Of a stretch of 43,540 bases of DNA, positions 1 through 9,128 are shown piece by piece. Each line of letters opens with the position of its first letter. Position 1 is the first letter of the stretch. Source of the DNA: CAYMDS01 sp964653195 (GTDB lineage: Bacteria > Patescibacteriota > Microgenomatia > Levybacterales > UBA12049). The position numbers were made by a program, and so were the translations under genes. Below the pieces are notes generated by a model. It ran no database searches. It was given only the letters and a program-made list of their open reading frames with translations, and was not told the DNA's origin. The DNA lies in contig CAZZCX010000011.1 of NCBI GenBank assembly GCA_964653195.1, positions 1 through 43,540 on the forward strand. Reading direction: 5' to 3'.

Positions 1-1636
1 CTGCTGTATATTTAAAGTATTTTAGAAATTGAGTAATGGAGTCAGGATATGGGATGAAGTCCGCATCGAAAATGAGGATGAATTCTGCTCTTGGATCGGT
101 AATCTTAAGAGCTTCTCTCAATGCTCCTCCTTTATATCCGTCTCTTGACTCTCTTCTACTTATCTTTATTAAAGGGTGATTCTTGTTTACTGATGTATGA
201 GACTTATTCCACTCACTTACAAATTCCTCAATGAGAGTTACGGTCTCATCATTTGAATCATCAGCTATTATTACTTCGTAATTGGGATAGTCCATGCTTG
301 TTGCTGCAGTGAGGAGACGGTTGATGACACGCTTTTCGTTGTAGGTGGCGACGTGTATTGAAACAAATGGCATTCGCTCAAGCTGAATACCAGATACATC
401 ATAGATTAATCCGTGCTTGCTAATGGGTAAATTCTCCTTTTTCACCTCCTCCTCAATGGTTACTTCTACTCCAAAGAGACGTTCTATAATGGATTTATTA
501 TTTACTTTACCTGTTAAAGTATTTCTTGAATTTGAAAGAATTATAAATAAAGAAAGGTAATATTTTAGGCTGTATAAGAAAAAACACATACCAAAAAAGA
601 GTGATAAAAGGGTAAATGATGCTCCAATTTTCGCTGTGATCCCTTCAAAGCTTAGATAAATATTTGTTAAATAAAAGCCTATAATTGATGCCGTAAATGA
701 GAAGAAAAATAAAGTTAAGTAATGCTTAACGCTTGGGGTTTTTCTTAAATTTGGTTTAACCAGAGGAGGTGCCGGAGCAAGATTAGGAGTAAACGTTTCC
801 CATATCGTACCATTCATTGATTCATTAGTTTTTGTTGGCTTAACAGGCAAAAGCATTTCCTTATTTTCATTAGCATATAAATATCTTGACTGATAAGAAG
901 TGAGATTATGTCTTTTTAAAATCTTCCAGATACTAAAACTCGATATACCAACAGTATCTGAAAGCTTATGAATTGAAAGTTCAGGATGATTCAATACTAA
1001 ATTCAGTAACCTATGCTCAATGTCAGGAGTTAGGCTTCTCGGATGAAACGATCCCTTCACGTACTTTTCTTCAAAAATCTTTATGCCGGATACTTCATCC
1101 TTAGAGGCCTTATTATAAGTATTTAACCATGAATAAACAGTTTTACGTGCGACTTTGTACTCACGTGCGACTTCAGAAATGCTTTTTTCACCACTTAAGC
1201 AATTATTAACTATGGATAGCTTTATATCAGAGCTTAAGCGACCTGGGCCTGACCATAATCTCTTCAAGTTGCATCTTCTCTCAAATCTTGTGCAATTATA
1301 TCGCTTTAGGCATGAATAAATAGCAAAATAACTTATATCAAGTCCTTTATTATTTAAATAAGCTCTTATCTGACGAATACTCCACTCAGGGTACGTAACA
1401 ACTAACTTAATTATTGCTTTGTCTTTGTTCTTGTATCGGGGATGCAGAAGACCTTTTAAGTATCTATCCTCCAATGCTTTGCCACGTATTCTTAAAGGAG
1501 TCAGTTTATGCCTATTCAACCATGAATAAACTGTTTTTCTTGCTACAGAAAGCTCATTTGCTATATTTGCAACAGATTTATCACCTTTTTTAATGGCATT
1601 TATCGCAACTAACTTCTGGTCGGCAGGGATACGCAT
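1..1636 (-). CDS. Membrane glycosyltransferase family 2 with duplicated HTH N-terminus (3' end outside window)
   Basis: The reading frame is open from an ATG at 1636 to the window edge (about 545 codons), so the C-terminus is missing. Residues 1-110 and about 125-250 are two copies of the same unit. Each has an HTH with the shared stretch VARKTVYSWLN, then a second HTH-like segment ending in a similar 'LKRYN/LKRHN' string, as in transposase-type DNA-binding domains. Two hydrophobic segments follow (about residues 300-360). A GT-A family 2 domain begins near residue 423 with FVSIHVATYNEK, then ADDSNDET, GYKGGALREAL and the metal-binding DAD of ILIFDADF. The GT2 call is secure. The enzyme probably transfers a sugar from a nucleotide donor at the inner membrane face for cell-surface glycan. 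The HTH-to-GT fusion is unusual: it could be a membrane-bound regulator or simply reused protein-binding modules. No clear Shine-Dalgarno is seen before the ATG. Confidence 0.85.
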   Translation of the reverse strand, partial: MRIPADQKLVAINAIKKGDKSVANIANELSVARKTVYSWLNRHKLTPLRIRGKALEDRYLKGLLHPRYKNKDKAIIKLVVTYPEWSIRQIRAYLNNKGLDISYFAIYSCLKRYNCTRFERRCNLKRLWSGPGRLSSDIKLSIVNNCLSGEKSISEVAREYKVARKTVYSWLNTYNKASKDEVSGIKIFEEKYVKGSFHPRSLTPDIEHRLLNLVLNHPELSIHKLSDTVGISSFSIWKILKRHNLTSYQSRYLYANENKEMLLPVKPTKTNESMNGTIWETFTPNLAPAPPLVKPNLRKTPSVKHYLTLFFFSFTASIIGFYLTNIYLSFEGITAKIGASFTLLSLFFGMCFFLYSLKYYLSLFIILSNSRNTLTGKVNNKSIIERLFGVEVTIEEEVKKENLPISKHGLIYDVSGIQLERMPFVSIHVATYNEKRVINRLLTAATSMDYPNYEVIIADDSNDETVTLIEEFVSEWNKSHTSVNKNHPLIKISRRESRDGYKGGALREALKITDPRAEFILIFDADFIPYPDSITQFLKYFKYTA

Positions 1637-3120
1637 GAAATATAATTATTAATTTGTAAGTTAAACTGTTACTTATCATGCTAACGGACATTTTAGCCTC
1701 TGTCAAGACATTAAAATCAAAGCCTTAATGGCATCTTAAGTGCACAAAATGCCAAATCACAATTAGATTACATGGTAATTCTTATGATGTAGCCTCATTA
1801 TATTGTATAAATAAACTATATATAACTTATTAAATTTTTGTTACAAATCATAAGATCATGATAAAAACAGCAAGGAGCAAAAGTGTAGTATATTTTCATT
1901 TTATAACCTATAACATATAAATAGATTCAGTTAGATAATATCGAGGCTAAGCTATAGGACTTAATACAAATTAAATATAATAGCCTTAAAACAAAGTTCC
2001 ATGCAGAAACAATCAAAATAGAGAGTTAAATAGTTTGATCAAATTATCAGGCATAAATTCTTTAATTACCATAACTATAAGATTTAAATAATGTTATAAG
2101 ATTAACGTCAGTCCTTGATTTAAGCGGTTATATACTTAAAACTGCCAATCATTTACATATACATATAGTATCTATTTATATCAAATTATAATATATGCTG
2201 ATTTTTGCCTGATTTTTAGTAATGTTTTTAATGCAAAAATATATTAATGACTGTTTACCTACCGCAATAAAAACTACATTTTATTCAAATCTAGAACGAA
2301 TTACTTAAAATAACTGGACTATATAACTGATATAGTAATTTCATACACACAAAAACACTGGCTAAGAAACTAAAGAAAGTATTAAGTATTCTATATCCGG
2401 AGATTTAGATTGGATTATCAATAATATTATATTGATGCAAAAATACTGCTTATGAATTGAGATGACTGGCTATAACAAAAGTGTTGATACCATAATCTAA
2501 AAGCGGATAAAATTTCTTTATCACTATTATTTTTGAAGTGCCAATTTATCCAAATATAATACATATTTAAATTCTACGTAGCCTACCAATACAACTTTAT
2601 ATTAATGCTGTTTTTGATATTGCCACTTATTGTTAATATCTTATAATAAGATTAAGGTTAATTCTAGTACCTGTTGATACTTTCTTCACAGTATTATAAA
2701 TAAGGAGTCCTCAACTGGTCCAAAACCCTTGACGATCGAACCTTTAAATATATAAATATACACACTACTCTTCTAATAGACTACAATCAGGCATAATATG
2801 ATCTAACTTTCAAATAGTACATGAACAAACAAACTGAATTAAATGGCTCCAAAGTCACTACAGTGCCGATGTTTGAAAATACTTATTAGAATTATATTTA
2901 TCGGCGATATATTTAAGTATATTTATTACTTTATTAATTAGAGCAAGCTTGTAAGACTTTTCGTATTATTTATATTTGTCCTATATTTAGTTCCTAATGC
3001 GCTTAAGAGCTAAAAACACATACAAGATAGTATTTCAGGAGCAGGTAATTTTTGAGTATCGATCATCGCATAAACTAAAAATAGCTTATATTAACAATCT
3101 AAATGTAAATAAATAAAACC

Positions 3121-3156
3121 TGGCAATTTAAGGTTAGTATTGCCATGCTAACCTTA
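3121..3156. repeat. Two interleaved inverted repeats (alternative hairpins or pseudoknot)
   Basis: TGGCAAT (3121-3127) can pair with ATTGCCA (3139-3145). TAAGGTTAG (3129-3137) can pair with CTAACCTTA (3148-3156). The arms alternate in the order a-b-a'-b', so the two stems are either mutually exclusive or form an H-type pseudoknot. The loops are only 1-2 nt, which favours alternatives over a true pseudoknot. It lies in non-coding DNA about 500 bp before fibre gene 1. Confidence 0.45.
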
Positions 3157-3362
3157 TAGTCTTAATGAATATTAAATTAAGCAGTTTGCTTGGAATTACA
3201 AAAAAGACCTATAAAGCTTCAAAATTTATCTATTCAATAGCTAAAATTTCACAATGCTCGTTCATATATACCTACAAAACGAGGCTAAACTACAAATATG
3301 TTATAAATCTAAACCAGTATTTAGGATGCAAGTGGATAAAATGAAGTATTTAGATATACATT

Positions 3363-3378
3363 GATATCTATAGATATC
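3363..3378. repeat. Perfect 16 bp palindrome
   Basis: GATATCTATAGATATC equals its own reverse complement. It lies in the gene desert 270 bp upstream of fibre gene 1. It could be a binding site for a dimeric protein, but palindromes of this composition also arise by chance in AT-rich DNA. Confidence 0.35.
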
Positions 3379-3601
3379 TTTGCCTAAATCAACAATAATG
3401 CACAAATTTCATAAAAAATAGTAGAAAATTTTGAAGTATATATGATACTACAGCGTGAAAGTTATTTTCACATTTAAAATTACTATTTTCATGCTTCAGT
3501 TATGCTATCAATATATATAATAATATATCAGTCATATGATAGTCCCTATTGACAAGCTAATCAATCTGAACTACGCTTAATTCAGGTACTAAAATTATAT
3601 G

Positions 3602-3625
3602 TATAATCCGTATAATTAGTATAAT
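3602..3625 (+). promoter_or_regulatory. Three phased TATAAT boxes before fibre gene 1
   Basis: The hexamer TATAAT occurs at 3602-3607, 3611-3616 and 3620-3625, exactly 9 bp apart. The last ends 26 bp before the ATG at 3652. Each matches the sigma-70 -10 consensus. No good -35 box sits 17 bp upstream of any of them. The nearest TTGACA (3549-3554) is too far and would pair only with a weak TACGCT at 3572-3577. The array may be a cluster of start sites. Confidence 0.4.
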
Positions 3626-3651
3626 TCCGAAGCTAAAAATCATCACCTGCC

Positions 3652-6600
3652 ATGAATGATACACTAATCGTATTCAAAGCTTTTTTATTTTCACGGAAAC
3701 ATTCTAAAGCCACTGTGAAAAACTACTTATCTGATGTTTCACGGTTCATAAAATGGTATGAAGGTAAATATAACTGCACTTTTCTACCATCTCAAACTAC
3801 ATCGTATAACATCAATGACTATTTCAATGAAAGCTATGGAGGCCAAAAAGAAACATCGACTACACTTAGTGCGCGAAGCGTAGATAGGCATCATGCTTCG
3901 TTAAAGAAATTTTTCAATTTTCTATCAGATGAACGGATAATTGAAACTAACCCACTTCAAGTCGATCCTACCCTTAATTATAAACCTTCACTTAAGGGTA
4001 TACATGTAAAAGAAAGCATTGATCCAGTACTTAAGGACTTCAAAGGCTACTTATATCGTCAAAATAGTTCACCCTCGACTATCAAAAACTATCTGCTAGA
4101 CATACAGCACCTATATAGCTTCCTCAAGGCTATAAATAAACAGAGTGAATCAATTCTCCCCCAGAACAGCCTATATAAATTACTAACCACTGAAGTAATT
4201 GAGACCTATAAAAAGTACCTCTTAAATGAGTCCGGTTTTTCACCAATATCTGTAAATCGAAAACTCTCAAGCATCAGACGATTTATCTTATGGCTTTATA
4301 AAGAGGAAAAGATAAACGACACAAAAATATTCGACCTTCGTTCATTCCAAAATATTCAAAAATCACTTGCTGAAAATTTATTACTTACCAATGTAAGGGA
4401 GCCTGATCAAATGGGATTAAATTCTCCTTCAGAAAGTAAAAGTAAATCTTCGTCTTTGGGAATTATTCGAATTATTAGATTAATGCGTTTAGGCTTAATT
4501 GGAGTTTTTGATCTATTACTTATTCTACCTCTTATAGGTATGTATCAAAAAATACAATCTGCAGCCTTGTTAATTTCAGGTATAAATGTCTTTCAATCAT
4601 TGACCAAATCTAAATTACCGAAAACAGGAATAGGACTTGATAGTGTCATTATAAATGGCATAGCGAATAGTAAAACGCAAATTGAATATAAAACTATACT
4701 CACAACTCCTAAAAACATCAGCAAATTTTCATATGCGCCTTTGGACATATCACTGAAAAGTCTTCCACTTCATAAAAGACTAATCCACACCCTACGCTAT
4801 AGACGGCCTGACTGGTACAAAAAATACCATGAGAATAGAATCACGCACTATTTGCATTTTGCTTTACTTCTAGTTTATATAGGTTTATTAGTTTTCTGGA
4901 TTCAAAACCATATTTTTTCACCCCAACAAACTATTTCTCCTGCTTTTGCATCCGTCCCTCTATCGCCTCCCCGTTTTATGTCCTTTAAAGGACGACTTAC
5001 AGATAAATTAAATAATTCAATTACAGAAACGACTAACCTTCGTTTTTCACTTTATAATGATGAAATAGCCTCTGGTTCAGCACTTTTATGGCAGGAAGTA
5101 CTTGCAGTAAGTCCAGATAGCAATGGTGAGTTTATAGCGCTTCTAGGTAGAGGTAATTATATTCCTGAAGCTGCGTTTTCCGAAAACCCTGAGCTATATA
5201 TCGGCATCTCAAAAGAAACTGAGCCTGAAATGGATCCTAGACGAAGAATTGCTAATAGCGGGCTTTCTGAAGACGCAGAGGCTGTAGGGGGGCTAAGACC
5301 AATCACTCAAAACCAAACTTCTGCAAATTCTCTTCTGGCGTTAGATTCAGCAGGAAATCTCTCAATAGGAAATCAATCAGAAACTGTCTTTCAAGCAACT
5401 GATGGTGCTTTTCGCTTGCAGGGTGATTACCTAATTCTTTCTACCAATACAGGTTCCAACAGCAATATAATTCTCTCTCCAGATGGTATCGGTCTACTTG
5501 ATTTACAAAAACCTTTACATAATACAACTGAAAATAATAATTATATTGAGGCTATAGGCTCAGTGGAAGTTGATGATACTTTCGCAATATTAGCTACATC
5601 CTCAGCTGTTGCAGCATTGAATATCAGGCAAGACAGTACAGGTAATTTGATTAGCGCTAGTAGTAGTGGTACTGCTAAATTTACCCTTGATAATCTGGGA
5701 AATGCAATGTTTTCAGGCTCATTAGCACTCAACGGTGATAGTCTGACAACAACCAATTCTACATTCAGAATCCTGCCAAGCAATGTAATTAATCTGTATA
5801 TCGGAGAAAATGCCACAGATCTCACGCTTGGTGCAACTACGGGCACAACAACCGTGAGAAATAATATGACTGTAAATGGATCAACAATTCTGGGTCAAGG
5901 GAATGACGACCAAATATTTTTAAACGGGTTTATATCAAGCAACATAATCGCCTCAGACTCAGGTAAATTTGATTTGGGACGCGCCGACAGAACCTTCAAC
6001 AATGCTTATCTTAACAACCTATTCCTTAGCCCTACGGCAACAATAGGAGGATTTTTGAAAAGAGAAAGTAATGCCATTTCATTTCTTAACTCAACTGATT
6101 CTGTTTTGATCGGAGGCAATACTATAAATAACGCGCTGATAAAACTGGCAGGGACTTTAAATCAAGATTCATTTCTCAATGCAGGTAATGTCGGAATTGG
6201 AACCACAGGTATTCTTACAGAAAAACTACAAGTCTTTGGTGACGTCAGAATCGGAAATATAGGTTCTAATGGTTGTCTGAAAAGATACGATGGTACAGCC
6301 CTTGCAGGAACATGTTCCTCAGACGAAAGACTGAAGACAAATATTCAACCACTTGAAAATGTACTGGACAAATTATCGCAACTTAGACCTGTGACTTTCT
6401 CGATGCGCAAAGACGAATTTCCCGAGTATGGCTTCGGAGATGGCATGTCATATGGTCTAATTGCCCAGGAAGTAGAAAAGATATTCCCCGCTCTTGTAGA
6501 AACAGATCAAAATGGTTTTAAAATGGTCAAATACGGTCCTGAGTTAAGTATGCTGACTCTTGCAGCTATAAGCGAACTTAACTCAGAAATTCAGTATTTA

Positions 6601-8283
6601 AAAAATAGTAATCCTATTGATGACAAAGGTGACATATTTACAATCTCGCAAACTGATAATAATTTTGAGGTAGTAAATCAAAATGACGAATTACTTTCAC
6701 GCATATTTTCAGCAAGCAAAATCCTTACTGGCACTCTACAATCGGGACTAATTACTGCTCGTGAAGGTATCATAGACAGCCTTGCGGTTACATCAGATAA
6801 ATTCACTATCGCCGGTCTATCTCTACGTGAGTATATACTTAGAACGATCGAGGAATCTGACATAGTGACACCTACACTAATTGCAAAGAATATAAAATCT
6901 GACTACATATCACCTTTAACTTCAGATTCGCTTATAGCTGTTAGCTTAGAAAATTCTAAATTCTCAATTCTGAATTCTCAATCTTCAACTGGTTCAGCTG
7001 TTGCGACTTTCGACAGAGATGGCAACGCCACTCTAAGCGGAGCACTGACTGCAAACGAGCTGAATTCAAATAATGCATCAATAAGCGGAACTCTTCGTGC
7101 GGGTAAAATTATCGCTGATAGCATTGACGGACTGGACTTGTCCGCCGAAGCTTTAGCGAAGATGGATAGCAAACTTGCAACACTTGCAGCGGGTCTGAAT
7201 AATTCTTCTAATTCAGCGAATATAACAAACATATACAATATGTATAATAACGCATCGAATTCAGCACAAAATAGTGAGCAGTTGACACCGACACCTGCTA
7301 TATCGCCTACTCTATTAACTGAATATGCATCAATAGCATCCAGTTCTGCCGACGAATTTAATTCTGAATTCTCAACTCTGAACTCTGAATTATTTACAGA
7401 CTTCATCCCTCTCGCATCCTATTCTGCAGCGCTTTCGTATGTCCCAAATTTAAGTACTGACTTTCAAACTATCCATCAGGGTCTCATGGTTCTAGGCTAT
7501 ACAAGCGTTGTAGATCTTACGGTAACTGATAGAATATCGATAAATGGAAGCTTCATACTAGCTGAAAATTCAATTAATGTACTAGGTGCTGATCTTGAAA
7601 TCCAACCACTAAAGCAAGGCAATATTCAATTTATGGCAGGACTTATGACTCTTGATACCCAAGGCAACTTGGAAGTCTTAGGCAATGCAAAATTTGCCAA
7701 AGATGTATCAATCAATGGTAAATTATCTGCGAATCTTATAGCTCCTGTTCCTGGATCTGACCTTATTATCCAACTTTCTGACAATGTCATCCCGAACTTG
7801 ATTCGGGATCCCCTGCATGAACAAGAGCAGATGCTGAAGCAAGTTCAGCATGACAGTAAATTCATAGTTAAAAATGCAAGTGGTAGCGGTGTATTAACAG
7901 TCAATAATTTAGGAGATATAGTCGCATCGGGCACGGCACGCTTCAAGGATGCTGCTTTAGGGTCACTTAATATTGTAAGGGGCGCATCCGCTGATACCTC
8001 AGCTATAGATACAGTTGCATCCGGCTCTGCAGGTATCGGAACAATTACAAAGGGTTACACAACACGTACAATTTATAGTCCATATGTAGATGAAAATTCA
8101 CTTATTTATATAACTCCTAGATCATCTTCCGTTCAGTCAGGGTCAGAAATTATATCTACTGTCCCTTATCTCTCCCGCCAAGTACCAAAAGACGAAACAT
8201 ATAACATCAAAGGCTCCTTCACCGTCCAGATACCAACGAAAGCAAATGAGGAAATACAGTTTAATTGGTGGATCGTGAACTAG
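3652..8283 (+). CDS. Giant surface-fibre protein with recombinase-type core-binding domains and internal S74 chaperone (fibre protein 1)
   Basis: 1543 aa. Residues 1-105 and about 120-230 are two SAM-like core-binding domains of the XerC/D N-terminal type (ATVKNYLSDVSRFIKWY; STIKNYLLDIQHLYSFL). No tyrosine-recombinase catalytic domain follows. Hydrophobic segments lie at about 270-312 and 399-418. Then comes a phage-tail-fibre-like ectodomain beginning near FKGRLTDKLNNSITETTN and rich in short beta repeats. A Peptidase_S74 intramolecular chaperone starts at SSDERLKTN, with the self-cleavage Ser890 and Lys895 at the family's 5-residue spacing. S74 domains are normally C-terminal, but here about 550 residues of further fibre follow. 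That tail is similar to the C-terminal region of fibre protein 2 and ends in WWIVN. A palindromic repeat is inserted in frame at codons about 1378-1401. No Shine-Dalgarno is seen; the ATG was chosen because it opens the first core-binding domain. It is likely anchored with the N-terminus inside and the fibre outside. The partner or target is unknown. Confidence 0.85.
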   Translation: MNDTLIVFKAFLFSRKHSKATVKNYLSDVSRFIKWYEGKYNCTFLPSQTTSYNINDYFNESYGGQKETSTTLSARSVDRHHASLKKFFNFLSDERIIETNPLQVDPTLNYKPSLKGIHVKESIDPVLKDFKGYLYRQNSSPSTIKNYLLDIQHLYSFLKAINKQSESILPQNSLYKLLTTEVIETYKKYLLNESGFSPISVNRKLSSIRRFILWLYKEEKINDTKIFDLRSFQNIQKSLAENLLLTNVREPDQMGLNSPSESKSKSSSLGIIRIIRLMRLGLIGVFDLLLILPLIGMYQKIQSAALLISGINVFQSLTKSKLPKTGIGLDSVIINGIANSKTQIEYKTILTTPKNISKFSYAPLDISLKSLPLHKRLIHTLRYRRPDWYKKYHENRITHYLHFALLLVYIGLLVFWIQNHIFSPQQTISPAFASVPLSPPRFMSFKGRLTDKLNNSITETTNLRFSLYNDEIASGSALLWQEVLAVSPDSNGEFIALLGRGNYIPEAAFSENPELYIGISKETEPEMDPRRRIANSGLSEDAEAVGGLRPITQNQTSANSLLALDSAGNLSIGNQSETVFQATDGAFRLQGDYLILSTNTGSNSNIILSPDGIGLLDLQKPLHNTTENNNYIEAIGSVEVDDTFAILATSSAVAALNIRQDSTGNLISASSSGTAKFTLDNLGNAMFSGSLALNGDSLTTTNSTFRILPSNVINLYIGENATDLTLGATTGTTTVRNNMTVNGSTILGQGNDDQIFLNGFISSNIIASDSGKFDLGRADRTFNNAYLNNLFLSPTATIGGFLKRESNAISFLNSTDSVLIGGNTINNALIKLAGTLNQDSFLNAGNVGIGTTGILTEKLQVFGDVRIGNIGSNGCLKRYDGTALAGTCSSDERLKTNIQPLENVLDKLSQLRPVTFSMRKDEFPEYGFGDGMSYGLIAQEVEKIFPALVETDQNGFKMVKYGPELSMLTLAAISELNSEIQYLKNSNPIDDKGDIFTISQTDNNFEVVNQNDELLSRIFSASKILTGTLQSGLITAREGIIDSLAVTSDKFTIAGLSLREYILRTIEESDIVTPTLIAKNIKSDYISPLTSDSLIAVSLENSKFSILNSQSSTGSAVATFDRDGNATLSGALTANELNSNNASISGTLRAGKIIADSIDGLDLSAEALAKMDSKLATLAAGLNNSSNSANITNIYNMYNNASNSAQNSEQLTPTPAISPTLLTEYASIASSSADEFNSEFSTLNSELFTDFIPLASYSAALSYVPNLSTDFQTIHQGLMVLGYTSVVDLTVTDRISINGSFILAENSINVLGADLEIQPLKQGNIQFMAGLMTLDTQGNLEVLGNAKFAKDVSINGKLSANLIAPVPGSDLIIQLSDNVIPNLIRDPLHEQEQMLKQVQHDSKFIVKNASGSGVLTVNNLGDIVASGTARFKDAALGSLNIVRGASADTSAIDTVASGSAGIGTITKGYTTRTIYSPYVDENSLIYITPRSSSVQSGSEIISTVPYLSRQVPKDETYNIKGSFTVQIPTKANEEIQFNWWIVN
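7785..7855 (+). repeat. Palindromic repeat element inserted in frame in fibre gene 1
   Basis: The element is bounded by TGTCAT...ATGACA and contains two internal hairpins, ATCCCGAA-ctiga-type loop-TTCGGGAT on the left (loop CTTGA) and TGCTGAA-gcaag-TTCAGCA on the right. Its left half closely matches the copy at 38403-38428, and its ends match the copy at 24588-24672. It is translated without a stop as part of the fibre (NVIPNLIRDPLHEQEQM...), a stretch unlike the surrounding beta-repeat sequence. It resembles the palindromic elements that insert into open reading frames in Rickettsia, though no homology to those is claimed. Confidence 0.75.
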
Positions 8284-8410
8284 GTTCAATTGGCTTGCCC
8301 GCCTTAGCTTCGATAGAAGCGAAAGAGGGGTGGATAGTTAATTAGTGAATAGCATATAGTTAATAGTTTAAATTTATATAAATTCGCGTAAGGCAATAAG
8401 CTATATAAAA

Positions 8411-8758
8411 CTACATCTTTCTACTATCAAATACTTCCCCTTTTATAGGATGATTGGCAACTACATGGAGATGATCACCTACAATACCACAAACACAACG
8501 CCCAGTTTCTGCCCGTGCTTCCCCTGAGGCGAGATCAAACGATCCAGAGCTTCCTGAAATAAGTATAATCTTGTTTCTCAAATTAAAAATTAACAATCCA
8601 TGATCATCAGCGCTATCACCGGGAACACCAAGTCGCTCAGCTAATTCTTTATGATATACTTCGTTCGCAAGTCCAACCATTACCCGCCCCCCATCACGTA
8701 CAAATTTAGCTTGCTGAAATGGTGGTTCACCTTTTAATTCCTGAATAACTTCTTTCAT
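8411..8758 (-). CDS. Hypothetical 115 aa protein
   Basis: I do not recognise this protein. It is 115 aa, has no obvious membrane segment and is moderately charged. Visible features are GVPGDSADDHG, a hydrophobic strand NKIILISGSSGSFDLASGE, two cysteines in GRCVCGIVG, and a histidine-rich HLHVVANHP near the C-terminus. A metal or thiol role is possible but unproven. It is the last gene of the co-oriented series that begins at the ATPase cluster. It lies 20 bp after the small membrane protein gene and converges on fibre gene 1. The short spacing suggests co-transcription with the two genes before it. Confidence 0.6.
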   Translation of the reverse strand: MKEVIQELKGEPPFQQAKFVRDGGRVMVGLANEVYHKELAERLGVPGDSADDHGLLIFNLRNKIILISGSSGSFDLASGEARAETGRCVCGIVGDHLHVVANHPIKGEVFDSRKM

Positions 8759-8778
8759 AAATAAAACTAATTTAAAAA

Positions 8779-9108
8779 CTATCTTCTATCTCTTCTCCGT
8801 AAAGCACCTAACGCAACCCCTGTAGATGCACCAATTACATTAGGTAGAGTCATTTCATTCACCAGTGGAATATCCATATCAGTAAATACTTTTAAAGCTG
8901 CCACCACCAATGTAGGTCCATAAGCCAGACATGCTCCGGCAATCGCTGCAAGATATCGGTGCCTTCGCTCCCTATTTTCCAAAACTCCTATTGGATTTAA
9001 AGTATAACCTAACCCTACTGAGAGAGAAAAACTAATTAACGAAATAACAGGAATTTCACCTAAAGAAGGTATAGTGGCAATACTTGCAAGTCCTAATTCT
9101 TTTGACAT
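8779..9108 (-). CDS. Small multi-pass membrane protein, unknown
   Basis: 109 aa with about three hydrophobic segments: residues 5-40 (possibly one long or two short helices), about 50-73 (YLAAIAGACLAYGPTLVVAAL) and about 88-102, ending in the basic tail RRRDRR. Basic NRERRHR lies between the first two segments, consistent with a cytoplasmic loop. No family is recognised. It sits 20 bp downstream of the two-TM protein gene and 20 bp upstream of the 115 aa gene, so the three are probably one unit. Because the nearby ATPase cluster lacks an a subunit, a membrane partner role is worth testing. Nothing in the sequence shows the essential a-subunit arginine helix. Confidence 0.6.
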   Translation of the reverse strand: MSKELGLASIATIPSLGEIPVISLISFSLSVGLGYTLNPIGVLENRERRHRYLAAIAGACLAYGPTLVVAALKVFTDMDIPLVNEMTLPNVIGASTGVALGALRRRDRR

Positions 9109-9128
9109 AAAGGATTTAAAAAAGAAGC

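Larger units (their letters stand above)
1637..3651. other. 2 kb AT-rich gene desert between divergent genes
   Basis: No credible coding frame, tRNA or rRNA was found on either strand. The longest ATG frames I followed stop within a few tens of codons. The stretch is very AT-rich, with several short inverted repeats, for example TGGCAT/ATGCCA near 1728-1753, a quasi-palindrome at 2633-2655, and those listed separately at 3121-3155 and 3363-3378. It separates the divergent HTH-glycosyltransferase and fibre protein 1 genes. It is far longer than the other intergenic regions here, so it may hold an unannotated RNA, a decayed gene or an extended regulatory region. Confidence 0.7.

Noticed and set aside
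3652..4350. A phage integrase or mobile element at the start of fibre gene 1
   Set aside because: Only the core-binding domains are present. There is no catalytic R..HxxR..Y domain, no attachment repeats and no phage genes nearby, and the frame runs on into membrane and fibre sequence.
5541..7406. Minus-strand open frames within the fibre and LamG genes
   Set aside because: They are antisense shadows caused by biased codon use in Ser/Thr/Gly-rich repeats, with no family likeness or start signals.
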